Assembly (NCBI GenBank): GCA_002413745.1
Contig: DHXP01000052.1
Location: forward strand, 1 to 34,940
Source: Flavobacterium sp. UBA5153
Lineage (GTDB): Bacteria; Bacteroidota; Bacteroidia; Flavobacteriales; Flavobacteriaceae
Direction: 5' to 3'
Length of the DNA: 34,940 nucleotides
Part shown: positions 16,169 through 24,375 of the stretch, one piece after another
How the letters are laid out: every line of letters begins with the position of its first letter
Position numbering within the stretch: position 1 is the first letter of the stretch
Position numbers and translations under genes: made by a program
The notes under the pieces: generated by a model
Told to the model about the DNA's origin: nothing
Database searches by the model: none
Seen by the model: the letters and a program-made list of their open reading frames with translations, nothing else

Positions 16169-17392
16169 ATGATTTTAGAAATGAAAGTCCCATCACCGGG
16201 GGAATCTATAAAAGAAGTTGAAATCGCAACTTGGTTAGTGAAAGATGGAGATTATGTAGAAAAAGACCAAGCTATTGCCGAAGTCGATTCTGATAAGGCA
16301 ACACTGGAATTGCCGGCAGAAGCAAGCGGAATAATTACGCTAAAAGCCGAAGAAGGGGATGCGGTTGCAGTAGGATCAGTGGTTTGCTTGATTGATACCG
16401 AAGGTGCAAAACCATCAAGTTCAGCACCAGTTGCGGAAGCAAAACCTGTAGTTGTGGTTGAGGTACCAAAAAAAGAAGAAGTTAAAACTGCTCCAGCAGC
16501 TCCAGTTTCATATGCTTCATCAACACCATCTCCTGCAGCAAGAAAAATATTGGACGAAAAAAATATCCAGCCTTCTGATATTATTGGAACCGGGAAAGAT
16601 GGACGAATTACCAAAGATGATGCAGTAAATGCAACTCCATCAATGGGAACACCAACAGGTGGAAGCCGTGGATCCGAACGTACAAAATTATCAATGTTGC
16701 GCCGAAAAGTTGCCGAAAGATTGGTCGCAGCCAAAAACGAAACAGCAATGTTGACTACGTTCAACGAAGTAAATATGACGCCAATTAACTTGTTGCGCAA
16801 TGAATACAAAGAGGCTTTCAAGGCAAAACACGGCGGACTTGGTTTAGGATATATGTCATTCTTTACAAAAGCGGTGACAAGAGCATTAAAAATGTACCCA
16901 GACGTTAATTCAATGATGGATGGCGATTATAAAATTGCTTTTGATTTTTACGATATTTCAATTGCCGTTTCCGGGCCAAAAGGATTAATGGTTCCTGTGG
17001 TTCGCAATGCCGAAAACTTGACTTTCCGCGGAGTAGAAGCTGATATTAAAAGGTTGGCCATAAAAGCGCGTGACGGACAAATTACGGTTGACGATATGAC
17101 GGGCGGAACATTTACAATCACCAATGGAGGTGTTTTTGGAAGTATGTTATCTACTCCAATTATCAATCCACCACAATCAGGAATTCTTGGGATGCACAAT
17201 ATTATCGAGCGCCCTATTGCCGTAAATGGCAAAGTGGAAATTCACCCAATGATGTATGTTGCCTTGTCTTATGACCACAGAATCATCGATGGTCGTGAAT
17301 CAGTTGGTTTCTTGGTTGCCGTGAAAGAAGCATTGGAGAATCCCGTAGAATTATTATGTGATAACAATCCTAAAAAAGCATTTGAGTTGTAG
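16169..17392 (+). CDS. sucB: 2-oxoglutarate dehydrogenase E2 (dihydrolipoyl succinyltransferase)
   Basis: A 407-residue acyltransferase core of the complex. It has one lipoyl domain (1-75) with the lipoylated K43 in '[12 protein letters not shown]', and a Pro/Ala/Val-rich linker (about 80-118). The E3/E1-binding domain follows (about 119-153, '[18 protein letters not shown]'), then the catalytic domain from about 175. The active-site motif is '[12 protein letters not shown]' with H370 and D374. The single lipoyl domain and '[16 protein letters not shown]' fit the succinyl rather than the pyruvate enzyme, as does the E1 neighbour. It ends in a stop at 17390-17392 and is followed by a strong bidirectional terminator. 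Confidence 0.97.
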   Translation: MILEMKVPSPGESIKEVEIATWLVKDGDYVEKDQAIAEVDSDKATLELPAEASGIITLKAEEGDAVAVGSVVCLIDTEGAKPSSSAPVAEAKPVVVVEVPKKEEVKTAPAAPVSYASSTPSPAARKILDEKNIQPSDIIGTGKDGRITKDDAVNATPSMGTPTGGSRGSERTKLSMLRRKVAERLVAAKNETAMLTTFNEVNMTPINLLRNEYKEAFKAKHGGLGLGYMSFFTKAVTRALKMYPDVNSMMDGDYKIAFDFYDISIAVSGPKGLMVPVVRNAENLTFRGVEADIKRLAIKARDGQITVDDMTGGTFTITNGGVFGSMLSTPIINPPQSGILGMHNIIERPIAVNGKVEIHPMMYVALSYDHRIIDGRESVGFLVAVKEALENPVELLCDNNPKKAFEL

Positions 17393-17416
17393 TCATTGCG
17401 AGGAACGAAGCAATTT
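17393..17416. repeat. Short dispersed-type motif TCATTGCGAGGAACGAAGCA
   Basis: Right after the E2 stop lies TCATTGCGAGGAACGAAGCA followed by ATTT, with the short inverted ends TTGC and GCAA. Motifs of this shape occur as REP-like repeats in intergenic regions of many bacterial genomes. Only one copy is seen here, so its repeat nature is not shown by this window. Confidence 0.35.
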
Positions 17417-17427
17417 CTTGATAAATA

Positions 17428-17463
17428 AAAAATCCTATTTAGTTAATTCTAAATAGGATTTTT
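17428..17463. terminator. Bidirectional terminator between convergent genes
   Basis: A perfect 15-base inverted repeat, AAAAATCCTATTTAG (17428-17442) against CTAAATAGGATTTTT (17449-17463), with a 6-base loop. It separates the E2 gene from the convergent lipoprotein gene, whose stop begins at the next base, and can serve both strands. Confidence 0.88.
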
Positions 17464-18213
17464 TTAGTTAGCTTTAAATTCTACATAATCAAAAAGAGCG
17501 TAATTCTTGGAATTGGGTATATGATCACCTATAAACGTTAAATTTTCGACACTACAAAAGATGTTAAATTTAGATTTAGTACCATAATTGAGCGGGGTCG
17601 AAGCCAGAATATCGCCATTGATTTTCCAAGTGGCATAATATCTTCTGTTAGAATTTAATGTCAATTCGACAGATAACACATACCATTGCGCTCTTTTGAT
17701 TTTATTTTTAATAGATTGAAACGGATTTCCCTGTGAAGTCATGTATACAATAAGGTCATCTGATGCTGCATTTAATTCTTGTCTAATAGCTTGTTTGCCA
17801 TAACCAATCTCAAAATCAAGTTCATGGGTGTCATTATTGTACAAAAAAGCACTTATACTTGTCATATCACCCATTCCCATTTCAGGAATATAGACTCTCC
17901 AATTGTAAGTTCCGGTAGTAAATGTTGAAACGGATTTTATTTTTGGTCTTTCCCAAGTATTGGCATTGGTAAAAATATTTAAAATACCATTGTCAATGCC
18001 ATAATTTATTGATCCATTTGTATTCATGGAAGCATCCTCCCATTCATTCAAATCATTGAAATCCCAAAATTTTGGAGGAGTGGGATTTGAAGTTTTCAAA
18101 GTGTTGGAATTGGGAAATGTTTCAGTTTTGTTTCCTTCAATTAGATTTTCATCTGTACAGGAAAATAATAGCAACCCCAAAACTAATAATAAGATTTTGA
18201 AATTGGTTTTCAT
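17464..18213 (-). CDS. Lipoprotein with GH16-like (concanavalin A-type) domain
   Basis: A 249-residue protein with a type II signal peptide ('MKTNFKILLLVLGLLLFSC', Cys19). It is therefore membrane-anchored, possibly on the cell surface. From about residue 48 the sequence follows the pattern of GH16-type beta-jelly-roll enzymes: 'TTGTYNWRVYIPEM', then 'HELDFEIGYG' with the ExDxE arrangement of the catalytic nucleophile, assisting Asp and acid/base, and 'WYVLSVELTLNSNRRYYATW' near the end. GH16 enzymes cleave beta-glucans, porphyran or related galactans. This one may be catalytic or only binding. It follows the retropepsin-like gene by 21 bases on the same strand and may share its promoter. Confidence 0.7.
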   Translation of the reverse strand: MKTNFKILLLVLGLLLFSCTDENLIEGNKTETFPNSNTLKTSNPTPPKFWDFNDLNEWEDASMNTNGSINYGIDNGILNIFTNANTWERPKIKSVSTFTTGTYNWRVYIPEMGMGDMTSISAFLYNNDTHELDFEIGYGKQAIRQELNAASDDLIVYMTSQGNPFQSIKNKIKRAQWYVLSVELTLNSNRRYYATWKINGDILASTPLNYGTKSKFNIFCSVENLTFIGDHIPNSKNYALFDYVEFKAN

Positions 18214-18234
18214 TTTTATATGTAAGTTGGTTTA

Positions 18235-18672
18235 TTATTGTAAATATAAATAATAATTATGATAATCCACTATTGCTTTCCCTTTCATTAGGATGTCTGC
18301 ACCAATAATACCGTGAACGGGTTTTGCTTTGTGTTGGATTAAAGCTTCATTAACATGGGATAAATCGAAAATCACGAGTTCAAAACCAGAATGTTTCCAA
18401 CTGCCCAATTTCAAATGATTGTCGGCGGCAATTTGTGTAAACATTCCTGTTGCGCCTGCGCCCGAAGCTTTTGTTTTTGATTTTTTGGCCTCCAGTCGAA
18501 ACAATTCGACACTTTCAAAACCAACACAACTTGAGCTGGCTCCGGTGTCGAGAATAAAATTACCTTTCACGCCATTGATACTCGCTTTTATGAGTAAATG
18601 TTGGGTTTTTGAAACTTGAAACTTTATTTTCTTGTACTTTTCTTTTTTAAGAATGTCGGGAAGGGTTTTCAT
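18235..18672 (-). CDS. Retropepsin-like aspartic protease (clan AA)
   Basis: A 145-residue single-domain protein carrying the aspartic-protease signature 'NFILDTGASSSCVGF', with catalytic D42. The second conserved element 'VHGIIGADILMKGKAIVDY' is near 118-136. One copy of the motif means that it must dimerise to form an active site, like retroviral proteases. No signal peptide or membrane segment is visible, so it is probably cytosolic. It lies divergent from tatD and upstream of the GH16-like lipoprotein. Its target is unknown. Confidence 0.8.
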   Translation of the reverse strand: MKTLPDILKKEKYKKIKFQVSKTQHLLIKASINGVKGNFILDTGASSSCVGFESVELFRLEAKKSKTKASGAGATGMFTQIAADNHLKLGSWKHSGFELVIFDLSHVNEALIQHKAKPVHGIIGADILMKGKAIVDYHNYYLYLQ

Positions 18673-18689
18673 AAATATCGATCGTTAAT

Positions 18690-18719
18690 CAAAAGTAATC
18701 CAAAAATCTAAAAAACCAA
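18690..18719 (-). promoter_or_regulatory. Promoter of the retropepsin-like gene
   Basis: Minus-strand TACTTTTG (18690-18697) matches TAnnTTTG exactly, with TTG (18717-18719) upstream and 19 bases between them. The spacing is the same as in the efflux promoter. The -7 element lies 18 bases before the ATG. Confidence 0.65.
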
Positions 18720-18732
18720 CAATCGAAAATAT

Positions 18733-18740
18733 TAACTTTG
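18733..18740 (+). promoter_or_regulatory. -7 element of the tatD gene
   Basis: TAACTTTG matches TAnnTTTG exactly, 17 bases upstream of the ATG at 18758. No TTG is found at the standard distance upstream. Together with the site at 18690-18719 it forms a compact divergent promoter region of 85 bases. Confidence 0.5.
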
Positions 18741-18757
18741 CAACTTTAAAAAAACAA

Positions 18758-19525
18758 ATGATAATTACGGATACACATACGCATTTATATTCAGAAGAAT
18801 TTAGCGAAGATCGAAACGAAATGATACAGCGTGCTATTGATGCCGGTGTTTCACGGTTTTTTATTCCCGCCATAGATTCAACTTATACGCAAGCGATGTA
18901 CGATTTAGAGAAGTCTCATCCTGAGAATGTTTTCTTGATGATGGGTTTGCATCCAACGCATGTGAAAGACAATTATCTCGAAGAATTGGAACGGGTGGAA
19001 GTAGAATTGTCCAAAAGAAAATTCTACGCCATTGGCGAAATTGGCATCGATTTATATTGGGACAAAGCCCATTTACAGGAACAACAAATCGCTTTCAGAA
19101 AACAAATTCAATTGGCAAAACAGTGCAAATTGCCCATAGTCATTCATTGTCGGGAGGCTTTTGATGCCGTTTTTGAGATTTTGGAAGAGGAGAAATCAGA
19201 TGATTTATTTGGAATTTTTCACTGTTTTTCTGGAACTTATGAGCAAGCAATACAAGCCATCTCGTATAATATGAAACTCGGAATTGGAGGAGTGGTTACT
19301 TTCAAAAACGGAAAAATTGATCAATTCTTGAGTCAAATCGATTTGAAACATATTGTTCTTGAAACCGATTCTCCTTATTTGGCCCCGACTCCTTTTCGTG
19401 GCAAGCGCAACGAAAGTAGTTATTTAGTTCATGTTGTAAGCAAATTGGCTGCGATTTATAATTTACCTCAAGAAGAAATCGCAAGGATTACCACCAAAAA
19501 TTCTGAGACTATTTTTGGGATTTAA
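18758..19525 (+). CDS. tatD: TatD-family metal-dependent hydrolase (DNase)
   Basis: A 255-residue TIM-barrel amidohydrolase-type enzyme. Metal ligands are visible in order: 'ITDTHTHLYSEEF' (HxH at the N-terminus), 'AIGEIGIDLYWD' (Glu), 'PIVIHCREAF' (His), 'GIFHCFSGTYEQA' (His) and 'VLETDSPYLAPTPFRGKRNE' (Asp). Family members act as 3'-5' exonucleases or other phosphodiesterases in the cytosol. The length is normal. An acyltransferase gene and an asparaginase gene follow on the same strand. Confidence 0.93.
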   Translation: MIITDTHTHLYSEEFSEDRNEMIQRAIDAGVSRFFIPAIDSTYTQAMYDLEKSHPENVFLMMGLHPTHVKDNYLEELERVEVELSKRKFYAIGEIGIDLYWDKAHLQEQQIAFRKQIQLAKQCKLPIVIHCREAFDAVFEILEEEKSDDLFGIFHCFSGTYEQAIQAISYNMKLGIGGVVTFKNGKIDQFLSQIDLKHIVLETDSPYLAPTPFRGKRNESSYLVHVVSKLAAIYNLPQEEIARITTKNSETIFGI

Positions 19526-19592
19526 CGGAGAATTCGGCTATTTTTGATAAAAATTTTGTTCATTTGTTATTATAAAAAAATATATTCTAAAT

Positions 19593-20729
19593 ATGTCAAA
19601 ATTTGACGCTATTCGGCCTTATTATGATGCCGAAGTAAATGACGCCATTCGTTCCTCAATAAACCACCCGATGATGAAGGCGTTGATGCACTTTACTTTT
19701 CCGGAAGTGGACGATGAAGTTTGGAAAAAACAACTAAAAAAAACATATTCCATACGTGATTTTCAGTGCAATTTTATATATCATTCCGTTCAAAAAGTGC
19801 TGAAAAGAACTGCTGATGGGTTGACTACTTCAGGCTTCGGGAAGTTAAAAAAAAATACTTCCTATTTGTTTATTTCAAATCACCGTGACATTTTGTTGGA
19901 TACGTCACTATTGAACGCTTGTTTGTATGAACACGGGCTTGTTATGACCGCATCGGCAATTGGGGATAATTTAGTAAAAAAATCATTTTTAAAAATACTG
20001 GCAAAATTAAACCGAAACTTTCTGGTTCAAAGAGGGTTGTCCCCTCGAGAAATGCTGCAAAGTTCAAAATTATTGTCTGAATATATTGGGCAGTTATTAT
20101 TGCACGAAAATCGTTCGGTTTGGATTGCACAACGAGAAGGAAGAACCAAAGACGGTAATGACGCCACAAATCCAGGGGTTTTAAAAATGCTTGCAATGGG
20201 TTCCGACGAACAAAATTTAATTGATTATTTCAAGAAAATAAGGATAGTTCCCGTTTCCATTTCGTATGAATATGACCCGACCGATGCTTTAAAAATGCCG
20301 CAATTAATAGCCGAAGCCAATAATGAAATTTACACAAAGGAAAAAAATGAGGATTTCGTTACCCTTATGAGCGGGGTCATGGGGCAAAAAAAACGTATTC
20401 ATATTCACGTTGGGGATATTCTTGGCCAAGAATTAGATGGAATTAAGGAAGAATTCGAAAATTCAAATAAGCAAATACAGGCTTTGGCTCAAGTCATTGA
20501 TGATTCGATACTGAACAATTATAAATTATGGCCCTCCAATTATATTGCCTATGATATTTTGAATAATGCCAAAACCTATTCCCATTTGTATACTGAAAAT
20601 GAAAAATCACTTTTTGAACGCAGATTGGAAATGAGAATAGATCAAAACAATCCTGTGGCTTTACAAAGTTTTCTTGCAATGTATGCCAATCCGGTTGTCA
20701 ATAAAATGAAATACACAAATGCAACCTAA
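19593..20729 (+). CDS. Glycerol-3-phosphate/1-acyl-G3P-type acyltransferase
   Basis: A 378-residue protein of the PlsC-like acyltransferase superfamily, which transfers fatty acyl groups to glycerol-phosphate lipids at the inner membrane. The key element is 'SYLFISNHRDILLDTSLLN' near residues 89-107. Its histidine and aspartate have five residues between them instead of the classical four (HX4D), unless the Asp two residues after the His serves instead. A second conserved block is 'IAQREGRTKDGNDATNPG'. No membrane segment is obvious. Its 3' end overlaps the asparaginase gene by 11 bases, so the two are translated together. Confidence 0.8.
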   Translation: MSKFDAIRPYYDAEVNDAIRSSINHPMMKALMHFTFPEVDDEVWKKQLKKTYSIRDFQCNFIYHSVQKVLKRTADGLTTSGFGKLKKNTSYLFISNHRDILLDTSLLNACLYEHGLVMTASAIGDNLVKKSFLKILAKLNRNFLVQRGLSPREMLQSSKLLSEYIGQLLLHENRSVWIAQREGRTKDGNDATNPGVLKMLAMGSDEQNLIDYFKKIRIVPVSISYEYDPTDALKMPQLIAEANNEIYTKEKNEDFVTLMSGVMGQKKRIHIHVGDILGQELDGIKEEFENSNKQIQALAQVIDDSILNNYKLWPSNYIAYDILNNAKTYSHLYTENEKSLFERRLEMRIDQNNPVALQSFLAMYANPVVNKMKYTNAT

Positions 20730-21747
20730 GGCCAAAATACTTTTGATTTATACCGGAGGAACCATTGGTATGATGAAAGATTTTGAAACGGGAGCTCTCA
20801 AGGCTTTCAACTTTAGTAAATTATTGCAAAGAATCCCGGAATTAAAACAATTGGATTGTGACATTGAAACCATTTCATTCGAAAATCCGATAGATTCTTC
20901 CAATATGAGTCCTGAAAAATGGATAAAAATTGCAACAATAATAGAAGATAATTATTCTGATTTCGATGGATTTGTTGTACTTCATGGTTCTGATACTATG
21001 TCGTATTCGGCCTCCGCATTGAGTTTTATGCTCGAAAATTTATCAAAACCCGTAATCTTTACCGGATCACAATTACCAATTGGTGATTTAAGAACAGATG
21101 CCAAAGAGAATTTAATAACCGCCATTCAAATTGCTTCTTTGCAACATAATGGCAAACCCGTACTAAGAGAAGTCTGTCTTTATTTTGAATACAAATTATA
21201 CAGAGGTAACAGATCCACAAAGATAAATTCGGAACATTTTAATGCATTTTCTTCGCCAAATTACCCGCCATTGGTCGAGTCTGGTGTGTATTTGAAAATG
21301 TATTCCGAATTATTTTTGACCAAGACAAGAGTCAAAAGATTAAGAATTCATAAAAATATGGAAAACCGGGTGGCAATTATAAAACTGTTTCCCGGGATTA
21401 GTGAAACTGTTTTGGCTGCTATTTTTGGCATACCACAACTTAAAGGAATTGTTTTGGAAACCTTTGGGGCAGGAAATGCTCCAACCGAGGATTGGTTTTT
21501 GTCACTGCTAAAAAAAGCCGTTAAAAGTGGCTTACACATTGTCAATGTCACACAATGTTCAGGCGGAAGTGTAAGAATGGGACAATATGAAACAAGCGCT
21601 TCTATGAAAAAAATAGGCGTGATTTCTGGAAAAGATATCACGACCGAAGCGGCAATCACCAAATTAATGTACTTATTAGGTCAAAATGTGTCGTCTGATA
21701 TTTTTAAAACAATATTTGAAACTTCATTACGCGGTGAATTGTCATAA
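20719..21747 (+). CDS. ansA: Type I (cytosolic) L-asparaginase
   Basis: A 342-residue enzyme that hydrolyses L-asparagine to aspartate and ammonia. The nucleophile motif is 'IYTGGTIGMM' with T15. The second catalytic set is 'VLHGSDTMSYSASALSFML' with D92 and T93, plus 'RTDAKENL' with K129. The absence of a signal peptide fits the cytosolic type. It starts 11 bases inside the acyltransferase gene and ends 62 bases before tRNA-Ser. Confidence 0.93.
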   Translation: MQPKAKILLIYTGGTIGMMKDFETGALKAFNFSKLLQRIPELKQLDCDIETISFENPIDSSNMSPEKWIKIATIIEDNYSDFDGFVVLHGSDTMSYSASALSFMLENLSKPVIFTGSQLPIGDLRTDAKENLITAIQIASLQHNGKPVLREVCLYFEYKLYRGNRSTKINSEHFNAFSSPNYPPLVESGVYLKMYSELFLTKTRVKRLRIHKNMENRVAIIKLFPGISETVLAAIFGIPQLKGIVLETFGAGNAPTEDWFLSLLKKAVKSGLHIVNVTQCSGGSVRMGQYETSASMKKIGVISGKDITTEAAITKLMYLLGQNVSSDIFKTIFETSLRGELS

Positions 21748-21809
21748 AAATCTAGTTTTAATTTTCTTAAGTCAATTTTTTTCGTGTTCTTTGCAACCTC
21801 AAATTAAAT

Positions 21810-21894
21810 AGAGAGGTGGCCGAGTGGCTGAAGGCGCACGCTTGGAAAGCGTGTATATGGCAACATATCGAGGGTTCGAATCCCTTCCTCTCTG
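21810..21894 (+). tRNA. tRNA-Ser (anticodon GGA)
   Basis: The acceptor stem AGAGAGG (21810-21816) pairs with CCTCTCT (21887-21893), with discriminator G at 21894. CCA is not encoded. The anticodon stem is CACGC/GCGTG with loop TTGGAAA, giving anticodon GGA at 21844-21846 (reads UCC and UCU). The long variable arm (TATATGGCAACATAT region) is the class II feature of serine tRNAs. The T-arm contains GGTTCGAATCC. Its 3' end is next to the remnant of an integrative element and probably served as the attachment site. Confidence 0.97.
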
Positions 21895-21907
21895 CTGAAA
21901 AGCTTTT

Positions 21908-21936
21908 AAACCCTTATTTTATAAGGGTTTTGTTTT
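21908..21936 (+). terminator. Terminator after tRNA-Ser
   Basis: Perfect 10-base stem AAACCCTTAT (21908-21917) and ATAAGGGTTT (21921-21930) with a 3-base loop, followed by TGTTTTTT. It lies 14 bases past the end of the tRNA. Confidence 0.85.
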
Positions 21937-21938
21937 TT

Positions 21939-21962
21939 AGGGGCATAAATAGGGGCATAAAA
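21939..21962. repeat. Tandem AGGGGCATAAA motif, possible integrase arm sites
   Basis: AGGGGCATAAA occurs twice with a 12-base period (21939-21949 and 21951-21961). Short G-rich direct repeats just inside the end of a tRNA-integrated element are typical of the arm sites bound by tyrosine integrases. The function is inferred from position only. Confidence 0.4.
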
Positions 21963-21998
21963 CATTTTTTATTATATAGTTTATCTTAATGGATTTCT

Positions 21999-22140
21999 TT
22001 AAATATATTCATCAGCCATTTGATTTATTTCTTGTTTTGTCTTCACTTTTGAAGAAGTTGTCCAATTCACAACATCTGATTTTTTAAAATACAATTGTTT
22101 ACTAGCTTTGAAGTGTGGAATTTTACGTTCGTGGGTTAAT
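21999..22140 (-). pseudogene. Excisionase-like HTH protein, C-terminal remnant
   Basis: An in-frame stretch of about 45 codons ends with TAA at 21999-22001. It reads 'HERKIPHFKASKQLYFKKSD', then 'VVNWTTSSKVKTKQEINQMA' and 'DEYI'. This is the second half of the MerR-like/excisionase DNA-binding domain (HTH_17 type) common beside integrases in Bacteroidota mobile elements. There is no start codon. Upstream the frame meets a stop inside the last codons of the GH43 gene, so the N-terminal half is lost exactly where the PUL begins. No integrase is present in the window. Confidence 0.7.
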
Positions 22141-24352
22141 TTAAGCTAACAGCCTTAATACCCTGATGGGTTGGAGTTACTTGTTTTATACTTCCATCAG
22201 TATTGAATTCCAGTTTATCGATACATACCTCTCTATTATATCCTGCAGCATCCCCCATGGTAATTCCTTTTGGATAATTGAAACGATGATAAACAATGTA
22301 CCACTCGTCTTTACCAGAAATTTGAATTACTGAATTATGGCCTGTTCCATATATATCACCTTTTTTATCTTTTGCAATTACGAGGTTATTTTTTGAGATA
22401 TTTATTTTCCCTGTTGGAGAATCAGAAGTTCCATAACATACCCGATAATTTTCGCTTCGGGTATCATCTTCTGACCATAAAAAATAGTATGTACCATTTC
22501 TAAAAAAGACAGTTGTCCCTTCACGGAAAGTATCATTTGGAGTCATAATCTTCACAGATTCCTGTTTGATAGAAATCATATCGTCGTTAAGTTCGGCGCA
22601 AGCCATATAACCATTTCCCCAGTACAAATAGCTTTTTCCAGTTTTTGGATCGGTAAATACATCTGGATCTATTTGTTGTCCTCCAGAAACACCGTTTGGT
22701 AATTTGTTCACCAATGGTTTTCCTGAATCAACAAACGGACCTGTAGGATTATCCGCCACAGCGACACCAATTTTTTGTCCTGCAGTAAAATAGAAATAAT
22801 ACTTATAACCGTTTTCAACTTTTCTCTCAGTAATACAGGGAGCCCAAGCATTATTTTTTGCCCAAGTAACATCTTTTTCCAAATCAAGAATAATTCCTTC
22901 ATCGGTCCAATTTACTAAATCAGGTGAAGAGAACGTCTTGAAATAGGTCCCTGACCAACCGTCAAATCCATCGCTTGTTGGGTAGATGTAGTATTTTGAA
23001 GTTTTTTCAGAATACAGAATATCCGGGTCGGCATAAAAACCATTCAAAACAGGATTATTCGCTACCGAAGCGGTAACCAACCAAATTTCTGCTGGTTGTC
23101 CTTTTATGGTAACGGTATATTTTACGGCTCCTTTTGTAAAGTCCTGAGCTGTTTTTGGTTCAACAGTTACTCCTGCAAATTTTGTAAAATCAGGTTTAAA
23201 TGAAGAAAGATTGGTTCCTTGTTTTACTGGCAAATGAACTTGTTTCGTTGCACCATCAGCTTTGATATTGGCTTTCTTAACCTCTTTGGCATCAGAGGAA
23301 CTCATAATATCCTTGGCATTTCCCCATTTACTTTCCAATCTTTCCAATTCTTTCGCAGTTATTGGCACAACAGTTCCGTGACGCGGGTGGAAATTCATCG
23401 TAATAGCATTATCAATAACCGAGAAATTCTCTAAGTCACTGGTTTTGGTAAACTGGTATTTTCCTTTTGTATAAAGATCATACATCAAAATATAATCTTT
23501 GGAATTATTCAGTTTAAAAACTCCAGCACCTTCAACAGGATATTTGGTTTGTTGCACATATTTATCTCTCAAAACATAGCCTTCAGTAAGTTGATCAGAT
23601 ACGGCAATTTTTATACCGGCACCAGCACCTTCTGTTTTGAAAAACAAATGGTATTTATTGTCCTTGAAAATAATTTCACCGTCAATACAAGCTCCGTTCG
23701 TTGGACTAAAAAACAATTGCTTGGGTTCGGTTTCCAAATCAGTAAAATCTTTATTAGCGTAAGCATAATAAATTTTGTCAATGTCGTTTCCGTGCTGCAT
23801 CGACCAATAAATCATATACTTGCCTTTTTGGACATCATATATAGTTTGCGGCGCCCAAACCCGTTTCAGATTTTCATTATTTGGATATTTCTTTTGAATA
23901 TTGATAACCGTTGAACTCCAGTTTACCAAATCAGTTGATTTCAATAAAACCATAGCTCTGTTAGAATCCCAACCTTTGGCAGAAACCATATCGGTCGCCA
24001 CCATATAGAAAGTTTTTCCATCTGCACCACGAAGGATGTGTGGGTCTCTTACGCCTCCTGTCGAGCTTATTTTTTCAGAACTGATAATAGGATTATTATT
24101 GTTTAATGCTCTAAAATTATAACCGTCATTACTGACGGCAAAACGTATCTGTTCTTCCTCTTTTTTGTTTCCTGTAAAATAGACAAATAAATAGGCACTT
24201 GTTTTTATATTAGAACCCTTTACTTCAGACTTAGGCAATTTTTTAGATACCTGTTGTGCATTAACAGTTCCAAGAACAGTCAAGATTAATAACAAAACGG
24301 ACCATTTATAAGAGTTGCCTTTTTTTAAAGAAATATTTTGATTATAATTCAT
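22136..24352 (-). CDS. Secreted protein with two GH43-type five-bladed propeller domains
   Basis: A 738-residue protein with a signal peptide (hydrophobic core about 17-31, ending 'TVNAQ'). Domain 1 (about 50-345) has the candidate triad D103 ('VRDPHIL'), D224 or E226 ('CIDGEIIF') and E274 ('VEGAGVF'). A linker of about 75 residues resembles an Ig-like/DUF5018 repeat. Domain 2 (about 432-730) has the clear GH43 triad: D442 in 'FYADPDI', D562 in 'QIDPDVF' and E611 in 'FREGTTVFF'. GH43 enzymes release alpha-L-arabinofuranose or beta-xylose, and many act on arabinan or arabinogalactan. It is the last PUL gene, 23 bases after the GH27 gene. Its stop abuts the mobile-element remnant. Confidence 0.88.
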   Translation of the reverse strand: MNYNQNISLKKGNSYKWSVLLLILTVLGTVNAQQVSKKLPKSEVKGSNIKTSAYLFVYFTGNKKEEEQIRFAVSNDGYNFRALNNNNPIISSEKISSTGGVRDPHILRGADGKTFYMVATDMVSAKGWDSNRAMVLLKSTDLVNWSSTVINIQKKYPNNENLKRVWAPQTIYDVQKGKYMIYWSMQHGNDIDKIYYAYANKDFTDLETEPKQLFFSPTNGACIDGEIIFKDNKYHLFFKTEGAGAGIKIAVSDQLTEGYVLRDKYVQQTKYPVEGAGVFKLNNSKDYILMYDLYTKGKYQFTKTSDLENFSVIDNAITMNFHPRHGTVVPITAKELERLESKWGNAKDIMSSSDAKEVKKANIKADGATKQVHLPVKQGTNLSSFKPDFTKFAGVTVEPKTAQDFTKGAVKYTVTIKGQPAEIWLVTASVANNPVLNGFYADPDILYSEKTSKYYIYPTSDGFDGWSGTYFKTFSSPDLVNWTDEGIILDLEKDVTWAKNNAWAPCITERKVENGYKYYFYFTAGQKIGVAVADNPTGPFVDSGKPLVNKLPNGVSGGQQIDPDVFTDPKTGKSYLYWGNGYMACAELNDDMISIKQESVKIMTPNDTFREGTTVFFRNGTYYFLWSEDDTRSENYRVCYGTSDSPTGKINISKNNLVIAKDKKGDIYGTGHNSVIQISGKDEWYIVYHRFNYPKGITMGDAAGYNREVCIDKLEFNTDGSIKQVTPTHQGIKAVSLN

Positions 24353-24375
24353 GCTTTTTTTTTAATATGATTTAA

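Noticed and set aside
16252-16821. A 189-codon leftward open frame antisense to the E2 gene
   Set aside because: It covers the low-complexity Ala/Pro/Val linker and lipoyl domain of the E2 gene, and its translation is compositionally biased (Ser, Ala, Thr). No start signal is seen.
24353-24375. Separate promoter for the GH43 gene
   Set aside because: The 23-base gap after the GH27 gene is too short and has no TAnnTTTG. The two genes are treated as co-transcribed.
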